Assembly (NCBI GenBank): GCA_002471015.1 | Contig: DKPB01000090.1 | Span: 20,546 to 32,269, forward strand | Origin: Stenotrophomonas sp. UBA7346 | Lineage (GTDB): Bacteria > Pseudomonadota > Gammaproteobacteria > Xanthomonadales > Xanthomonadaceae | Length of the DNA stretch: 11,724 nt | Direction: 5' to 3' | Shown here: positions 1 through 7,383 of the stretch, piece after piece | Numbering within the stretch: position 1 is the first letter of the stretch | Layout: each line of letters begins with the position of its first letter | The notes under the pieces: model-generated | Databases searched by the model: none | Seen by the model: only the letters and a program-made list of their open reading frames with translations | What the model was told of the DNA's origin: nothing | Translations under genes and position numbers: made by a program

Positions 1-6
1 GGGGGC

Positions 7-26
7 GCTTTTGCTTTTGCTTTTGC
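7..26. repeat. Short tandem repeat, three GCTTTT units plus GC
   Basis: Three perfect copies of the hexamer GCTTTT followed by GC lie directly after the GGGGGCG at the window's first bases. The first 13 bases of the window match positions 235-247 exactly. The hexamer run is therefore probably the tail of a second copy of the palindromic repeat at 191-247, cut by the window edge. Copy number could vary by slippage, but the run is too short to claim phase variation. Confidence 0.6.
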
Positions 27-55
27 AGGTAGCACCAAGCCGTAATGCCAAAGCA

Positions 56-95
56 CCCCTCCCCAACCCTCCCCTATGCTGCGCATAAGGGAGGG
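56..95. repeat. C-rich palindromic intergenic repeat
   Basis: A pyrimidine-rich lead (CCCCTCCCC at 56-64) is followed by an inverted repeat with arms at 67-79 and 83-95. CCCTCCC pairs with GGGAGGG and TATGC pairs with GCATA, with one C-A mismatch and a 3-base loop. The layout resembles the repeat at 10068-10102 read in the opposite orientation. It has no T-tract, so it is not a classical terminator. It may stabilise the 3' end of a transcript from outside the window, but that is inference. Confidence 0.55.
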
Positions 96-190
96 CGCAG
101 GTAGCCGCTGTTTGCGGAGGCTGAGACAACGTCACGATGCGCCAGCTCAGAAAAACGCCAGCCACACGACGCACCAGCCAATCCACTTGT

Positions 191-247
191 CCCCTCTCCC
201 GCTTGCGGGGGAGGGTGCCCCGAAGGGGCGGGTGGGGGGCGCTTTTG
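191..247. repeat. Two-hairpin palindromic intergenic repeat
   Basis: The first stem pairs 192-202 with 205-215 (CCCTCTCCCGC against GCGGGGGAGGG, one G-T wobble). A second stem follows at 217-229 (GCCCC, loop GAA, GGGGC). The element ends in a G-run and GCGCTTTTG. Its right end is identical over 13 bases to the first bases of the window, showing it is a repeated element. Arrays of this appearance are common between genes in xanthomonads. No transposase is associated with it. Confidence 0.65.
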
Positions 248-402
248 ACCTTGCTCGCAGGCAAGGCAAGAGCCGGAGCGATTCCCACCTTTGCGGGATT
301 GACGGTAAAAGATCAAAGCCAAAGCCGCCCGTCGCGCTCATCAACTGCCGGCAGCTTGTTACCCTCGGCACATCCCACACCGCATTCGCCACGGAGTTGT
401 CC

Positions 403-780
403 ATGCACTATGTAGAAATCGTCGCCATGCTGGTCGTGGCCCAGTTCCTGTTCTTCGGCGCGATGGTAGGCCGTGCACGTGGCAAGTACGGAGTGAAGGC
501 CCCGGCCGTCACCGGCAATGAGGGCTTCGAGCGTGTCTACCGCGTGCAGATGAATACCCTGGAATTGATGGTCGCGCTGCTGCCAGCCATGTTCGTGGCG
601 GCACGCTTCTGGCCGGCGGCATGGGTGGCAGGCATCGGCGCGGTCTACCTGGTTGGTCGCTTCATCTACTGGCGCGCCTACGTGCTGGCACCGTCCAGCC
701 GCGCACTCGGCTTTGCATTGTCGATGCTGCCGGTGATGGTGCTGCTGCTGATGGCGCTGGCGGGCGCACTGCTGCGCTGA
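403..780 (+). CDS. MAPEG-family integral membrane protein
   Basis: This 125-residue protein belongs to the MAPEG superfamily (membrane-associated proteins in eicosanoid and glutathione metabolism), whose bacterial members are small four-helix inner-membrane proteins. Some have glutathione transferase or peroxidase activity. The family motif is visible at about residues 39-52, GFERVYRVQMNTLE, matching the conserved E-R-x-x-R-x-Q-x-N-x-x-E pattern. Hydrophobic segments lie near residues 4-24, 53-69, 70-90 and 100-122. The open frame extends upstream to 76, but that part runs through repeats. I chose the ATG at 403 because GGAG at 393-396 is spaced 6 bases from it and the family domain starts there. 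The length is normal for bacterial MAPEG proteins. The actual substrate cannot be read from the sequence. The gene is followed by the convergent receptor gene and its terminator. Confidence 0.88.
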   Translation: MHYVEIVAMLVVAQFLFFGAMVGRARGKYGVKAPAVTGNEGFERVYRVQMNTLELMVALLPAMFVAARFWPAAWVAGIGAVYLVGRFIYWRAYVLAPSSRALGFALSMLPVMVLLLMALAGALLR

Positions 781-855
781 GCAAGCCGTAAAACCTGCGG
801 CCTCCCTCCATCTGCAGGCGCGACAACGCATAGGCACCGGGTCTGCAGCAAATCC

Positions 856-890
856 ACAAAAACCAAGGGAGCCATGCGGCTCCCTTGGTT
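856..890 (-). terminator. Intrinsic terminator of the TonB-dependent receptor gene
   Basis: A perfect 13-bp stem pairs AACCAAGGGAGCC (861-873) with GGCTCCCTTGGTT (878-890) around a 4-base loop. Read on the minus strand, the stem is followed immediately by a run of five T residues (TTTTTG). It begins about 10 bases after the receptor's TAA stop (900-902). On the plus strand the stem is also preceded by A residues but lacks a good T-tract after it. It may still act weakly on the convergent MAPEG transcript. Confidence 0.88.
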
Positions 891-899
891 GTCTCACCC

Positions 900-3824
900 T
901 TAGAAATCCATGCTCAGCCTGGCATAGGTGTAACGGCCGGGCAGGTCATAGGTGCCCGGGTCATAGCCATTGAGCGTGCAGCTCAGGCAGATCGGCGGGT
1001 TCTTGTCGAACACGTTGTTGACGCCAACGCTCACCTTTACCCCCTTCATCCACGCATCGGTACGCCAGCTGACCTGGGCATCGTGATAGGTGGTGGCGCC
1101 CAGCCAATGCTGGTCGGCAGCGCTGTCGGTGCAGATCGCAAAGCCATTGGCACCGGCGCAGCTTTCACGCAGCCGGTCGATGTAGCGCATCGTCCAGTTG
1201 ACGTTCCAGTTGCGGTAGTCCCAGTTGGTGGCCAGGGTCGAGCTCCATTCCGGGATCGAACTGTCGTTGACCTCGATGCCCGGGCCCTTGGGCTCGGCTT
1301 GCCCGGACTCGTTGACCAGCTCATAGCGGGTCACCCAGGTTGCCTTCCAGTCAAAGCCCAGCTGGCCCCAGCCGGTTTCCGGCAGCAGCCAGTGCGCGCT
1401 GAAATCCCAGCCACTGGTGTTGATGGTGCCCAGGTTGGCCAGGATGTCCTCGAAACGGATGATCTGGCCACGGTCGTTGCGGGTATAGCTGGCACAGGCA
1501 GTGGCATCGCGGGTATCGATGCAGCGGTCCATGATGGCCTGCGCATCCGGTGCCTGGATCGCCTTGTCGATGGTGTGGCGGTAGAAGGTCACCCCCAGGT
1601 CCAGGCGGCTGGCCCAGCTGCTGTCTTCGGCCCAGCTCGGGCTCCACACCGCACCGGCCATGAACGAACGGCTTTCTTCCGGCTCAAGATCACGGTTGCC
1701 GGAGGTGACCACCGAGATCTGCGGGTTGGCCTGCTCATAGCCCGGCGGCACGCCGTCGGCGACGCACTTGGGGGTGGTGGAGGCGGCGTTGTTGCAGGGG
1801 TCGACGATGGTTGCGTCGAAGCGGCTCAAGGTGCCGTACAACTCGCCGATCGACGGTGCGCGGAAGCCCTGCGCGAAGGACATGCGCAGCAGCAGCTCAT
1901 CGGCCGGCTGCCAGCGCAGGCCGATCTTGCCGGTGCCGGTGCCGCCGAAGGTGGAGTAGTCCGAATAGCGGCCGGCAATGCTCAGGTCCAGGCTCTTGCC
2001 CCAGAAACCCTCGCGCGCCAAGGGCACGTCGAATTCCACATAGGCTTCCTTCACCGAATAGCTGCCAATGGTCACGCCGGACGGGACGCCGTTGTACTCA
2101 CCGGCCACGGTGATGGGGTCGGGGTGGTATTCGCCCTTGTAGCGGCGCCATTCGGCGCCGGCGGCGAAGGACAGCGGCCCGGCCCACATGTCGAGCAATT
2201 CACCGGTGATGTTGGCCGAGCCCAACGACAGCGTGTTCTTGCTGCGATCACGCACGATCGGCGAGATCCACGCCAGCATCTCGGGGGTGATGGTGCCGGG
2301 GCCGCCAAACAGGTTCAGCGGTACGCAACCGGCAATCGCCGCACACGCTGCCGGATCGCCCAGGGCCTGGTTGATGTGTTTGATGTTGTAGCTGCCGGTA
2401 TTGGTCTGGGTAGCCTTGCTCTGGCTGGACATCACGTTGATGTCCCAGTTCCAGGTGCGCTGGTTGACCTCGAACACGCCATCCAGACCGCCAGCGGCGT
2501 ACCAGGTCTTTACGTCCTGCTCGTAACGGCGCGGGCCGCCCTCGACCGGTCGCCGGCCCAGCAAAAACAGGTTGGGGTTGGCCCCCATCGTGGTGAGGTC
2601 GAAGCCGAACGGGTTGTAGGGATTGTTGGCCGAGATCACCAGCCTGGTTTCGGCCCAGTCGTTGTACACGCCGGCATCGGTGCCGAGGAAGATCGGCTCC
2701 GGCGCGGCCTGGTTGGCCGATTCGCGCTCGCTGTACAGGCCGCGGAGCCAGCCGCTTACGTTGGCATTGAACTCGAAGCGCACCTGCCCGAACACCGACT
2801 TGCGCTCGTTCGGGGTCAGCAGCAGGTTGTTGGGCGCGAAGTTGTAGCGGTTGGCGGTACCGAAGGGGATGAAGTCACCGGGGAAGCCGGCAGCGCCGCC
2901 AAAGCTGGCGCCATTGGGCAGGGTGATGTTGCAGGTTGCCGAACCGGGGATGGGATTGTCGTTGGCGTCCCTGCCCAACGGGCACAGCCCGCCGTAGGTG
3001 TTGTTGCCATCCGGTGGTGCAAACACCGTGCGCCCGCCGGGCGTGGCCGAGCTGCCGTTGGCCAGCCCGGTACCAGGCACCGGTTCGGTTGCCCATTTGT
3101 ACTCGGACGAGCCGATTTCCTTCTGCTTGAACCACGAGGCACCGACGATCCACTGTGCGCGGTCACTGCTGCCACCAAAACTCAGGTCGATGCTGCTGGT
3201 GTCGCCACCCTTGAGGTTGTAGTCGCCGTGCTGCACCTCCACATGGCCGCCATCGGCCCCCTTCCTGGTGATGATGTTGACCACGCCGGCAATGGCGTCG
3301 GAGCCGTAGATCGAGGACGCACCGTCTTCCAGTACTTCGATGCGGTCGACGATGGCCAGCGGAATGGTGTTCAAGTCCACCGATGAGCCCACGCCCGAGC
3401 CGGAGGATTCATTGACCCAGCGGATGCCATCGACCAGCACCAGCACGCGCTTGGGCCCGAGGTGGCGCAGGTCCACCGTGGCCGCACCTGCGCCGACACC
3501 GCCGCCGTCGGGGGGAAAGCCGAAGTTGCCGCTGGAGTTGAGCTTGGTGCTCAGCGACGCGCCGCTGGCGGTGAGGTGCTGCACCACATCGGCTACCGAA
3601 CTGTAGCCGGTGCGTTCAATGGCTTCGCGGGTGAGCACCTGGACGGGAACCTGGGTCTCCAGTTCGGCCTTCTTGATGCGGGTACCGGTGACCTGGATGC
3701 TGTCCAGGGTCTTGGGGGTAGTGTCGACGCTCTGTTGCGCCAGGGCGGTGCCTGGCAGCAGACACAGCAGGGAAAAACGCAGGGCGTGGGTCAGGCGGTT
3801 GGGCCGGGGCGAAAACGACGTCAT
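900..3824 (-). CDS. TonB-dependent outer-membrane receptor, substrate unknown
   Basis: This 974-residue outer-membrane active transporter would be energised by TonB-ExbB-ExbD. A signal peptide covers residues 1-29, ending ALA before QQ. A TonB-box/plug start follows (TLDSIQVTGTRI, 39-50). The plug domain (about 45-190) contains VLVLVDGIRWV and the typical SSIYGSDAIAGVVNIITRKG (170-189). The rest is a 22-strand-type barrel ending in the expected C-terminal aromatic, ARLSMDF. The mature protein has exactly twelve cysteines in six close pairs (281/298, 494/500, 677/687, 768/777, 889/898, 946/949), suggesting disulfide-locked surface loops. The start is set by AGGAG at 3831-3835, 6 bases before the ATG. 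A candidate promoter lies about 60-80 bases upstream and a strong terminator follows. The large barrel resembles the expanded receptor families of xanthomonads. The ligand (siderophore, glycan or peptide) cannot be assigned from sequence, and no siderophore genes are nearby. Confidence 0.95.
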   Translation of the reverse strand: MTSFSPRPNRLTHALRFSLLCLLPGTALAQQSVDTTPKTLDSIQVTGTRIKKAELETQVPVQVLTREAIERTGYSSVADVVQHLTASGASLSTKLNSSGNFGFPPDGGGVGAGAATVDLRHLGPKRVLVLVDGIRWVNESSGSGVGSSVDLNTIPLAIVDRIEVLEDGASSIYGSDAIAGVVNIITRKGADGGHVEVQHGDYNLKGGDTSSIDLSFGGSSDRAQWIVGASWFKQKEIGSSEYKWATEPVPGTGLANGSSATPGGRTVFAPPDGNNTYGGLCPLGRDANDNPIPGSATCNITLPNGASFGGAAGFPGDFIPFGTANRYNFAPNNLLLTPNERKSVFGQVRFEFNANVSGWLRGLYSERESANQAAPEPIFLGTDAGVYNDWAETRLVISANNPYNPFGFDLTTMGANPNLFLLGRRPVEGGPRRYEQDVKTWYAAGGLDGVFEVNQRTWNWDINVMSSQSKATQTNTGSYNIKHINQALGDPAACAAIAGCVPLNLFGGPGTITPEMLAWISPIVRDRSKNTLSLGSANITGELLDMWAGPLSFAAGAEWRRYKGEYHPDPITVAGEYNGVPSGVTIGSYSVKEAYVEFDVPLAREGFWGKSLDLSIAGRYSDYSTFGGTGTGKIGLRWQPADELLLRMSFAQGFRAPSIGELYGTLSRFDATIVDPCNNAASTTPKCVADGVPPGYEQANPQISVVTSGNRDLEPEESRSFMAGAVWSPSWAEDSSWASRLDLGVTFYRHTIDKAIQAPDAQAIMDRCIDTRDATACASYTRNDRGQIIRFEDILANLGTINTSGWDFSAHWLLPETGWGQLGFDWKATWVTRYELVNESGQAEPKGPGIEVNDSSIPEWSSTLATNWDYRNWNVNWTMRYIDRLRESCAGANGFAICTDSAADQHWLGATTYHDAQVSWRTDAWMKGVKVSVGVNNVFDKNPPICLSCTLNGYDPGTYDLPGRYTYARLSMDF

Positions 3825-3830
3825 CGAATG

Positions 3831-3835
3831 CTCCT
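3831..3835 (-). promoter_or_regulatory. Ribosome binding site of the TonB-dependent receptor
   Basis: AGGAG on the minus strand, 6 bases before the ATG at 3824, is a strong Shine-Dalgarno sequence. It supports the chosen start directly ahead of the signal peptide. Confidence 0.8.
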
Positions 3836-3880
3836 GGTGATTGCCGGACTACTGCCCGCCACCATGACGGGCGTAGCCGA

Positions 3881-3909
3881 TTTGTAAGCAATCCGTTACG
3901 CGCCGACAA
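3881..3909 (-). promoter_or_regulatory. Candidate sigma-70 promoter for the TonB-dependent receptor
   Basis: On the minus strand, TTGTCG (3904-3909) is followed after 17 bases by TACAAA (3881-3886), giving a reasonable -35/-10 pair. It lies in the 141-base gap between the dehydrogenase and receptor genes and would give a leader of about 50 bases. The leader contains a small hairpin (GCCCG/CGGGC, about 3854-3872). This is sequence matching only and other start sites are possible. Confidence 0.35.
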
Positions 3910-3965
3910 GCAGCCAGGTCTCAAGTTGCTGCCTAAATGCGCGCCGATGACGACAAATGAACAAA

Positions 3966-4709
3966 TCAGCGTGCTGAATAGCCGCCGTCAACCAGATGGT
4001 AGCTACCGGTGATGAAGGACGCCCGGTCCGACAACAGGAAGCAGGTCAGCTCTGCTACCTCCGCCGCCGTGCCCAAGCGCCCGGCCGGGTGCAGCGCGAC
4101 CAGCCCGGCGTAGGCCTCCTGGTCCATGCTCTTGAGCAACGGTGTGTCGATGAAACCGGGGCCGACCGAATTGATCCGCAGGCCGCGCGCGGAGTATTCC
4201 AGCGCCGCGCTCTTGGTCATGCCCACCAGGGCGTGCTTGGCGGCGACATAGGCGGCCGAGCCGGCCCAGCCGTTGCTGCCCAGGATCGAGGCCATGTTGA
4301 CGATGGCACCGCCGCCGCTGGCGAGGATGGCCGGGATTTCATACTTCATCGAATAGAACACGCCGTGCAGGTTGACCCCGAGCACGCGGTGCCATTCCTC
4401 CAGCGGATAGTCGGCGGTCTGCAGGCTGGCACCACCGATACCGGCATTGTTCACCGCCAGGTGCAGGCCACCAAAGCGCTGCTGGCAGGCGTGCACCATG
4501 TGCCGGACGGCATCCGGGTCACTGACATCCACCTGCAGCGGCTGTACCCGTTCGCCCAATGACAAGGCCACGGCGGTAGCGGCGTCGCCGTCGATGTCGG
4601 CGGCCAGCACGCGGGCGCCGCCGGCTGCCAGCTGCCGTACCACCGCCTCACCGATGCCGGAGGCGGCGCCGGTTACCAGCGCGATGCGCCCCTGGAAATC
4701 GTGTTGCAT
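3966..4709 (-). CDS. SDR-family NAD(P)-dependent oxidoreductase
   Basis: This is a classical 247-residue short-chain dehydrogenase/reductase, a cytoplasmic enzyme that oxidises or reduces an alcohol/carbonyl pair with a nicotinamide cofactor. The Rossmann glycine motif TGAASGIG is at 13-20. An acidic residue (D38) at the end of the second strand favours NAD(H) over NADP(H) by family rule. D61 lies in the adenine-binding loop and NNAG is at 87-90. The catalytic set N113, S141, Y154 and K158 (YVAAK) is complete. The family PG motif occurs in NSVGPGFIDTPL and the C-terminal LVDGGYSAR is typical. The start is supported by GGGAG at 4716-4720, 6 bases upstream. The substrate cannot be assigned. It is co-directional with the phosphodiesterase upstream (101-base gap) and the receptor downstream (141 bases), so a functional link to either is unproven. 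Confidence 0.93.
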   Translation of the reverse strand: MQHDFQGRIALVTGAASGIGEAVVRQLAAGGARVLAADIDGDAATAVALSLGERVQPLQVDVSDPDAVRHMVHACQQRFGGLHLAVNNAGIGGASLQTADYPLEEWHRVLGVNLHGVFYSMKYEIPAILASGGGAIVNMASILGSNGWAGSAAYVAAKHALVGMTKSAALEYSARGLRINSVGPGFIDTPLLKSMDQEAYAGLVALHPAGRLGTAAEVAELTCFLLSDRASFITGSYHLVDGGYSAR

Positions 4710-4810
4710 GGTCTGCTCCCGCAGTGCGGCTGGGCCGCGACCGGTACAGCATCGGCCTTCAAGCCGGCCCCGTCATTGCGCCAGATCAAGCCGCTGACCA
4801 CGGGCCTTGC

Positions 4811-6451
4811 TCAGCCTGGCCGCGGTTGCAGCCCGGCCGGGGGTGCCGGCGCCGTGACGTTGTGCGCCGCGAGCTGCCCGGGGCGGCTGTGCAAGGGCAG
4901 GAAGTCGGCCAGCGCACTGGCCGACATGGGCCGGCCAAAGTAGTAGCCCTGGCCGTAGATGACACCCTTGTCGCGGAAGAAGATCGCCTGCTCTTCACTT
5001 TCAATGCCTTCCACCAGGGTCTGCATGCCCAGGCTGGCGGCCAGCTCGATGATGTGAGTGGCCACCTGGCTGGTCACCGCCTCGGTGCAGGCGGTGGAGG
5101 TGAAGCTCTTGTCGACCTTGAGGATATCGAAGGGGTAGGTGGTCAGGTAGGCCAGGCTGGAATAGCCGGTGCCAAAGTCGTCAATGGCGATTTCTATCTC
5201 CAGCGCATGGATGGCTGCCACCACGTCCTGCGCACTGGCTTCCTCCAGCAGGCCGCGCTCGGTGGCCTCCACCACGAACTGGCCGATGCCGGGGCCGATC
5301 GCACGCTGCATGTCCGCCAGCAGCTGCGGCGTCTCCATGGATTGCAGGTCACGTGGTGACAGGTTCACCCCCAGGCGGAAGCGCGGGTACTGGCGGAGGA
5401 AGCCGCTCAGGTCCTTGACCACCAGCTCCAGCACCCGGCGGGTGACCAGCTGGATGAGCCCGGCATCCTCGGCGAACGGGATGAAGCGATCCGGCGGTAC
5501 CACGGTGCCGTCTTCGTGCTGCCAGCGCAGCAACGCCTCGGCACCAATGCAGGTGCTGTCCTGCAGGCAGAACACCGGCTGGTAGAGCAGGAAGAAATGG
5601 CCCTTGTTGATGGCGCGCAGCAGTTCGGCGCGCGTGGACCATTGGCGTCGGATCATCGCCAGCGCCATGCCCAGCACCACCAGTCCGGCAATGATGCCGA
5701 TCGGGATGAACCAGTGGGCGAACTGGTTCATGCGTGCATCGAGGGTGGCCAGTGGCGTGGCCACGATCACGCCGGTGCCGCCCGGCCGCAGTACGCGGCG
5801 TACCACCAACGCGTCAGCCTGCTTGTCGATGAAGTGGCCCTTGTCGTCGCTGGCGGTGCCATCGGTGGCCCAGCGCTGTGGCAGATCGCCTGCGCGTGCG
5901 GTGTAGCGGCCGTCCATGCTGTTGAACAGGCCCAGCGACAGGCCAGGGCGCACGAACGGCGAGATCAGGCCTTCCGGGTAGACCAGCAGGGCATAACCGT
6001 CGCGCTCCAGCAGCACGTACTCGTGCCCGCTCAGGCCCGGTACCTGCACCTGCGTATAGACCCGCACGCCGTCGGGCGCACGCGCGCTGTACGGGCCGAG
6101 TACCAGCGACTGCATCAGCGCGCCGCTGGACGAGCAGGCCACCTTGCCGTCCTGCAGGTACAGCGTGCTCTTCACCAGCTGCGAGCGCATGCCGAAGCGC
6201 TGCATGCGCAGCAGCCCGTCCGCGCTGCAGGGGGCTTCACCACTGCCGCGCATCTCCCTGTGCAGCTCCTGCAGGATGCCGATGGTGCTGCGGACCTGGC
6301 GCCCGATGCTGCTGGCCACATCGTCCAACTGCACGTACTTCTCGCGGATCGCCTGGGCGCGTGCCTGGTGCAACGAGTACAGCACCGGCACAGATGCCAG
6401 CAGGGCCGCAGCAAGCAGCAACAGTGCAGCGGTTCGATATCGTCTGGTCAT
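4811..6451 (-). CDS. CSS-motif EAL-domain cyclic-di-GMP phosphodiesterase
   Basis: This 546-residue inner-membrane enzyme is predicted to hydrolyse c-di-GMP to pGpG, lowering the signal that promotes biofilm over motility. TM1 is at residues 8-27 and TM2 at about 247-267. The periplasmic domain between them has C75 and C106-S107-S108, the CSS signature of the PdeB/PdeC type. In that family the two cysteines form a Dsb-dependent disulfide that restrains activity. The cytoplasmic EAL domain (about 280-525) keeps all key residues: E305-A-L307, N363, E395, D424-D425 (DDFGTGYSS), K445, E481 and Q501. It should therefore be active. There is no GGDEF domain. A GTG 18 codons upstream (6503-6505) is in frame. 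I prefer the ATG at 6451 because it directly precedes the MTRRYR/TM1 segment and the upstream stretch overlaps a CRP/Clp-type operator. The ribosome binding site is weak. Confidence 0.92.
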   Translation of the reverse strand: MTRRYRTAALLLLAAALLASVPVLYSLHQARAQAIREKYVQLDDVASSIGRQVRSTIGILQELHREMRGSGEAPCSADGLLRMQRFGMRSQLVKSTLYLQDGKVACSSSGALMQSLVLGPYSARAPDGVRVYTQVQVPGLSGHEYVLLERDGYALLVYPEGLISPFVRPGLSLGLFNSMDGRYTARAGDLPQRWATDGTASDDKGHFIDKQADALVVRRVLRPGGTGVIVATPLATLDARMNQFAHWFIPIGIIAGLVVLGMALAMIRRQWSTRAELLRAINKGHFFLLYQPVFCLQDSTCIGAEALLRWQHEDGTVVPPDRFIPFAEDAGLIQLVTRRVLELVVKDLSGFLRQYPRFRLGVNLSPRDLQSMETPQLLADMQRAIGPGIGQFVVEATERGLLEEASAQDVVAAIHALEIEIAIDDFGTGYSSLAYLTTYPFDILKVDKSFTSTACTEAVTSQVATHIIELAASLGMQTLVEGIESEEQAIFFRDKGVIYGQGYYFGRPMSASALADFLPLHSRPGQLAAHNVTAPAPPAGLQPRPG

Positions 6452-6490
6452 GTAGGCGCCATCCCCGGGTTGGCTTGTCTGCGCACGATA

Positions 6491-6506
6491 TGTGACGTGC
6501 GTCACC
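6491..6506. promoter_or_regulatory. CRP/Clp-type operator upstream of the phosphodiesterase
   Basis: TGTGA-N6-TCACC matches the CRP-family consensus TGTGA-N6-TCACA in all but the last base. Its core GTGACG/CGTCAC is a perfect 6-bp inverted repeat around TG. It lies in the 93-base gap before the minus-strand EAL gene, centred about 47 bases upstream of its ATG. In Xanthomonas and Stenotrophomonas the CRP homologue is Clp, which binds such sites and is itself inhibited by c-di-GMP. I could not identify a clear -10 element for it, so whether it activates or represses is open. Confidence 0.6.
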
Positions 6507-6544
6507 TATTCCAGTGGGGGGAATTTAGCTATGTGCAGGTGCCC

Positions 6545-7324
6545 TCACACCGGCCGGAACGTATCCCAGGCCATGCGCGCGATCAGCACCACCACCAGTG
6601 CGACAAAAAGCTTGCGGATCAAGGGTGTACCACCGCGCAACGCAAGCCGGGTGCCGGCGACCGCACCCAGCACGTTGGCCACCGCCATCGGCACGGCCAC
6701 CGCCATCAGCACGTTGCCGCTGGGGATGAAGAAGGACAATGCCGCCACATTGGTGGCCAGGTTGACCACCTTGGAGGCCGCCGAGGCGCGCAGGAAGTCC
6801 AGCCCGAAGAAGCGCACGAACAGGAAGATCAGGAAGCTGCCGGTGCCCGGCCCGAAGAAGCCATCGTAGAACCCGATCACCCCGCCCATCACCACGGCGA
6901 TGGTGAGCTCGCGGCGGCCCACTTCGCGCGGCCGGTGCAGGGCGCCGAAATCCTTCTTGGCCAAGGTGTAGCCCAGCATCACGATCAGCAAGGTCAGCAC
7001 CAGTGGCCGTACCGCGTCCTTGGAGAGCAGGGAAACGGCGGTAGCGCCCAGGAAGGAGCAGGCAAAGGCCGCAGCGGCCGCCAGCAGCACCGGACGCCAG
7101 GGAAAGCGCACCGAGCGTGCGTAGCGCCAGGCCGAGGCGCCGGTGCCGAACATCGAACTGAACTTGTTGGTACCCAGCAAGGCCGCCGGTGACTGCTGCG
7201 GCAAGGTGGTGAACAGGCCGGGCAGCTGGATCAGGCCGCCGCCGCCTACCGCCGCATCCACCAACCCTGCGATGAAGGCAATCACCAGCAACCAGGGCAG
7301 TTCGGGCGGCAACAGTTCCAGCAT
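6545..7324 (-). CDS. TSUP (TauE/SafE) family inner-membrane permease
   Basis: This 259-residue polytopic membrane protein belongs to the sulfite exporter TauE/SafE (TSUP) family. Members carry small sulfur-containing or organic anions across the inner membrane. The internal duplication typical of the family is visible. GLVDAAVGGGGLIQLPGLF (20-38) with GTNKFSSMFG (51-60) in the first half corresponds to GFYDGFFGPGTGSF (151-164) with ASKVVNLATN (183-192) in the second. About seven to eight hydrophobic helices span nearly the whole chain. I set the start at the ATG at 7324. The frame continues upstream, but that extension (to 7465) overlaps the divergent YchJ gene and has no membrane character. 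The ribosome binding site is weak (GGA about 9 bases upstream). The substrate is unknown, since no cysteine or taurine metabolism genes lie nearby. Confidence 0.88.
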   Translation of the reverse strand: MLELLPPELPWLLVIAFIAGLVDAAVGGGGLIQLPGLFTTLPQQSPAALLGTNKFSSMFGTGASAWRYARSVRFPWRPVLLAAAAAFACSFLGATAVSLLSKDAVRPLVLTLLIVMLGYTLAKKDFGALHRPREVGRRELTIAVVMGGVIGFYDGFFGPGTGSFLIFLFVRFFGLDFLRASAASKVVNLATNVAALSFFIPSGNVLMAVAVPMAVANVLGAVAGTRLALRGGTPLIRKLFVALVVVLIARMAWDTFRPV

Positions 7325-7383
7325 GGTGGTTCCACGGCACGAGGGGGGCGCCAGCATACGCGCCAATGGCGACAGCCGCAGGC

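Larger units (their letters stand above)
1..402. other. Non-coding, repeat-rich region upstream of the MAPEG gene
   Basis: I see no convincing gene here. Open frames cross it, but they run through palindromic repeats and have no protein-like composition. It holds a short tandem run of GCTTTT units (7-26), a hairpin at 67-95, a larger two-hairpin repeat at 191-247, and a 6-bp hairpin CCTTGC/GCAAGG at 249-266. The last ~100 bases before 403 must contain the promoter and leader of the MAPEG gene, but I found no convincing -35/-10 pair there. Confidence 0.6.

Noticed and set aside
76..402. N-terminal extension of the MAPEG frame
   Set aside because: The extension is translated through palindromic repeats and has no membrane or domain character. 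The ATG at 403 has a ribosome binding site and coincides with the domain start.
313..897. 194-codon minus-strand frame opposite the MAPEG gene
   Set aside because: It is a His/Gln/Arg/Cys-rich shadow frame opposite a clear membrane protein gene, and it overlaps the receptor terminator.
885..3386. 833-codon open frame on the plus strand, antisense to the TonB-dependent receptor
   Set aside because: It has no domain-like sequence, signal peptide or ribosome binding site, and it begins inside the terminator hairpin. Long antisense frames are expected opposite genes with strong G/C third-position bias, and the receptor on the other strand is unmistakable.
900..6451. Receptor, dehydrogenase and phosphodiesterase as one operon or dedicated uptake system
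   Set aside because: They share direction, but the gaps are 101 and 141 bases, each gene has its own ribosome binding region, and the receptor has its own candidate promoter. Nothing in the sequences links the three functions.
6452..6505. GTG start 18 codons upstream for the phosphodiesterase
   Set aside because: It overlaps the CRP/Clp-type palindrome and would put a polar stretch before the first membrane helix. The ATG at 6451 fits the family better, though its ribosome binding site is weak.
5516..7192. 558-codon open frame on the plus strand, antisense to the phosphodiesterase and permease genes
   Set aside because: It crosses an intergenic gap and two genes recognisable on the other strand, is rich in His/Gln/Arg as shadow frames are, and shows no motif.
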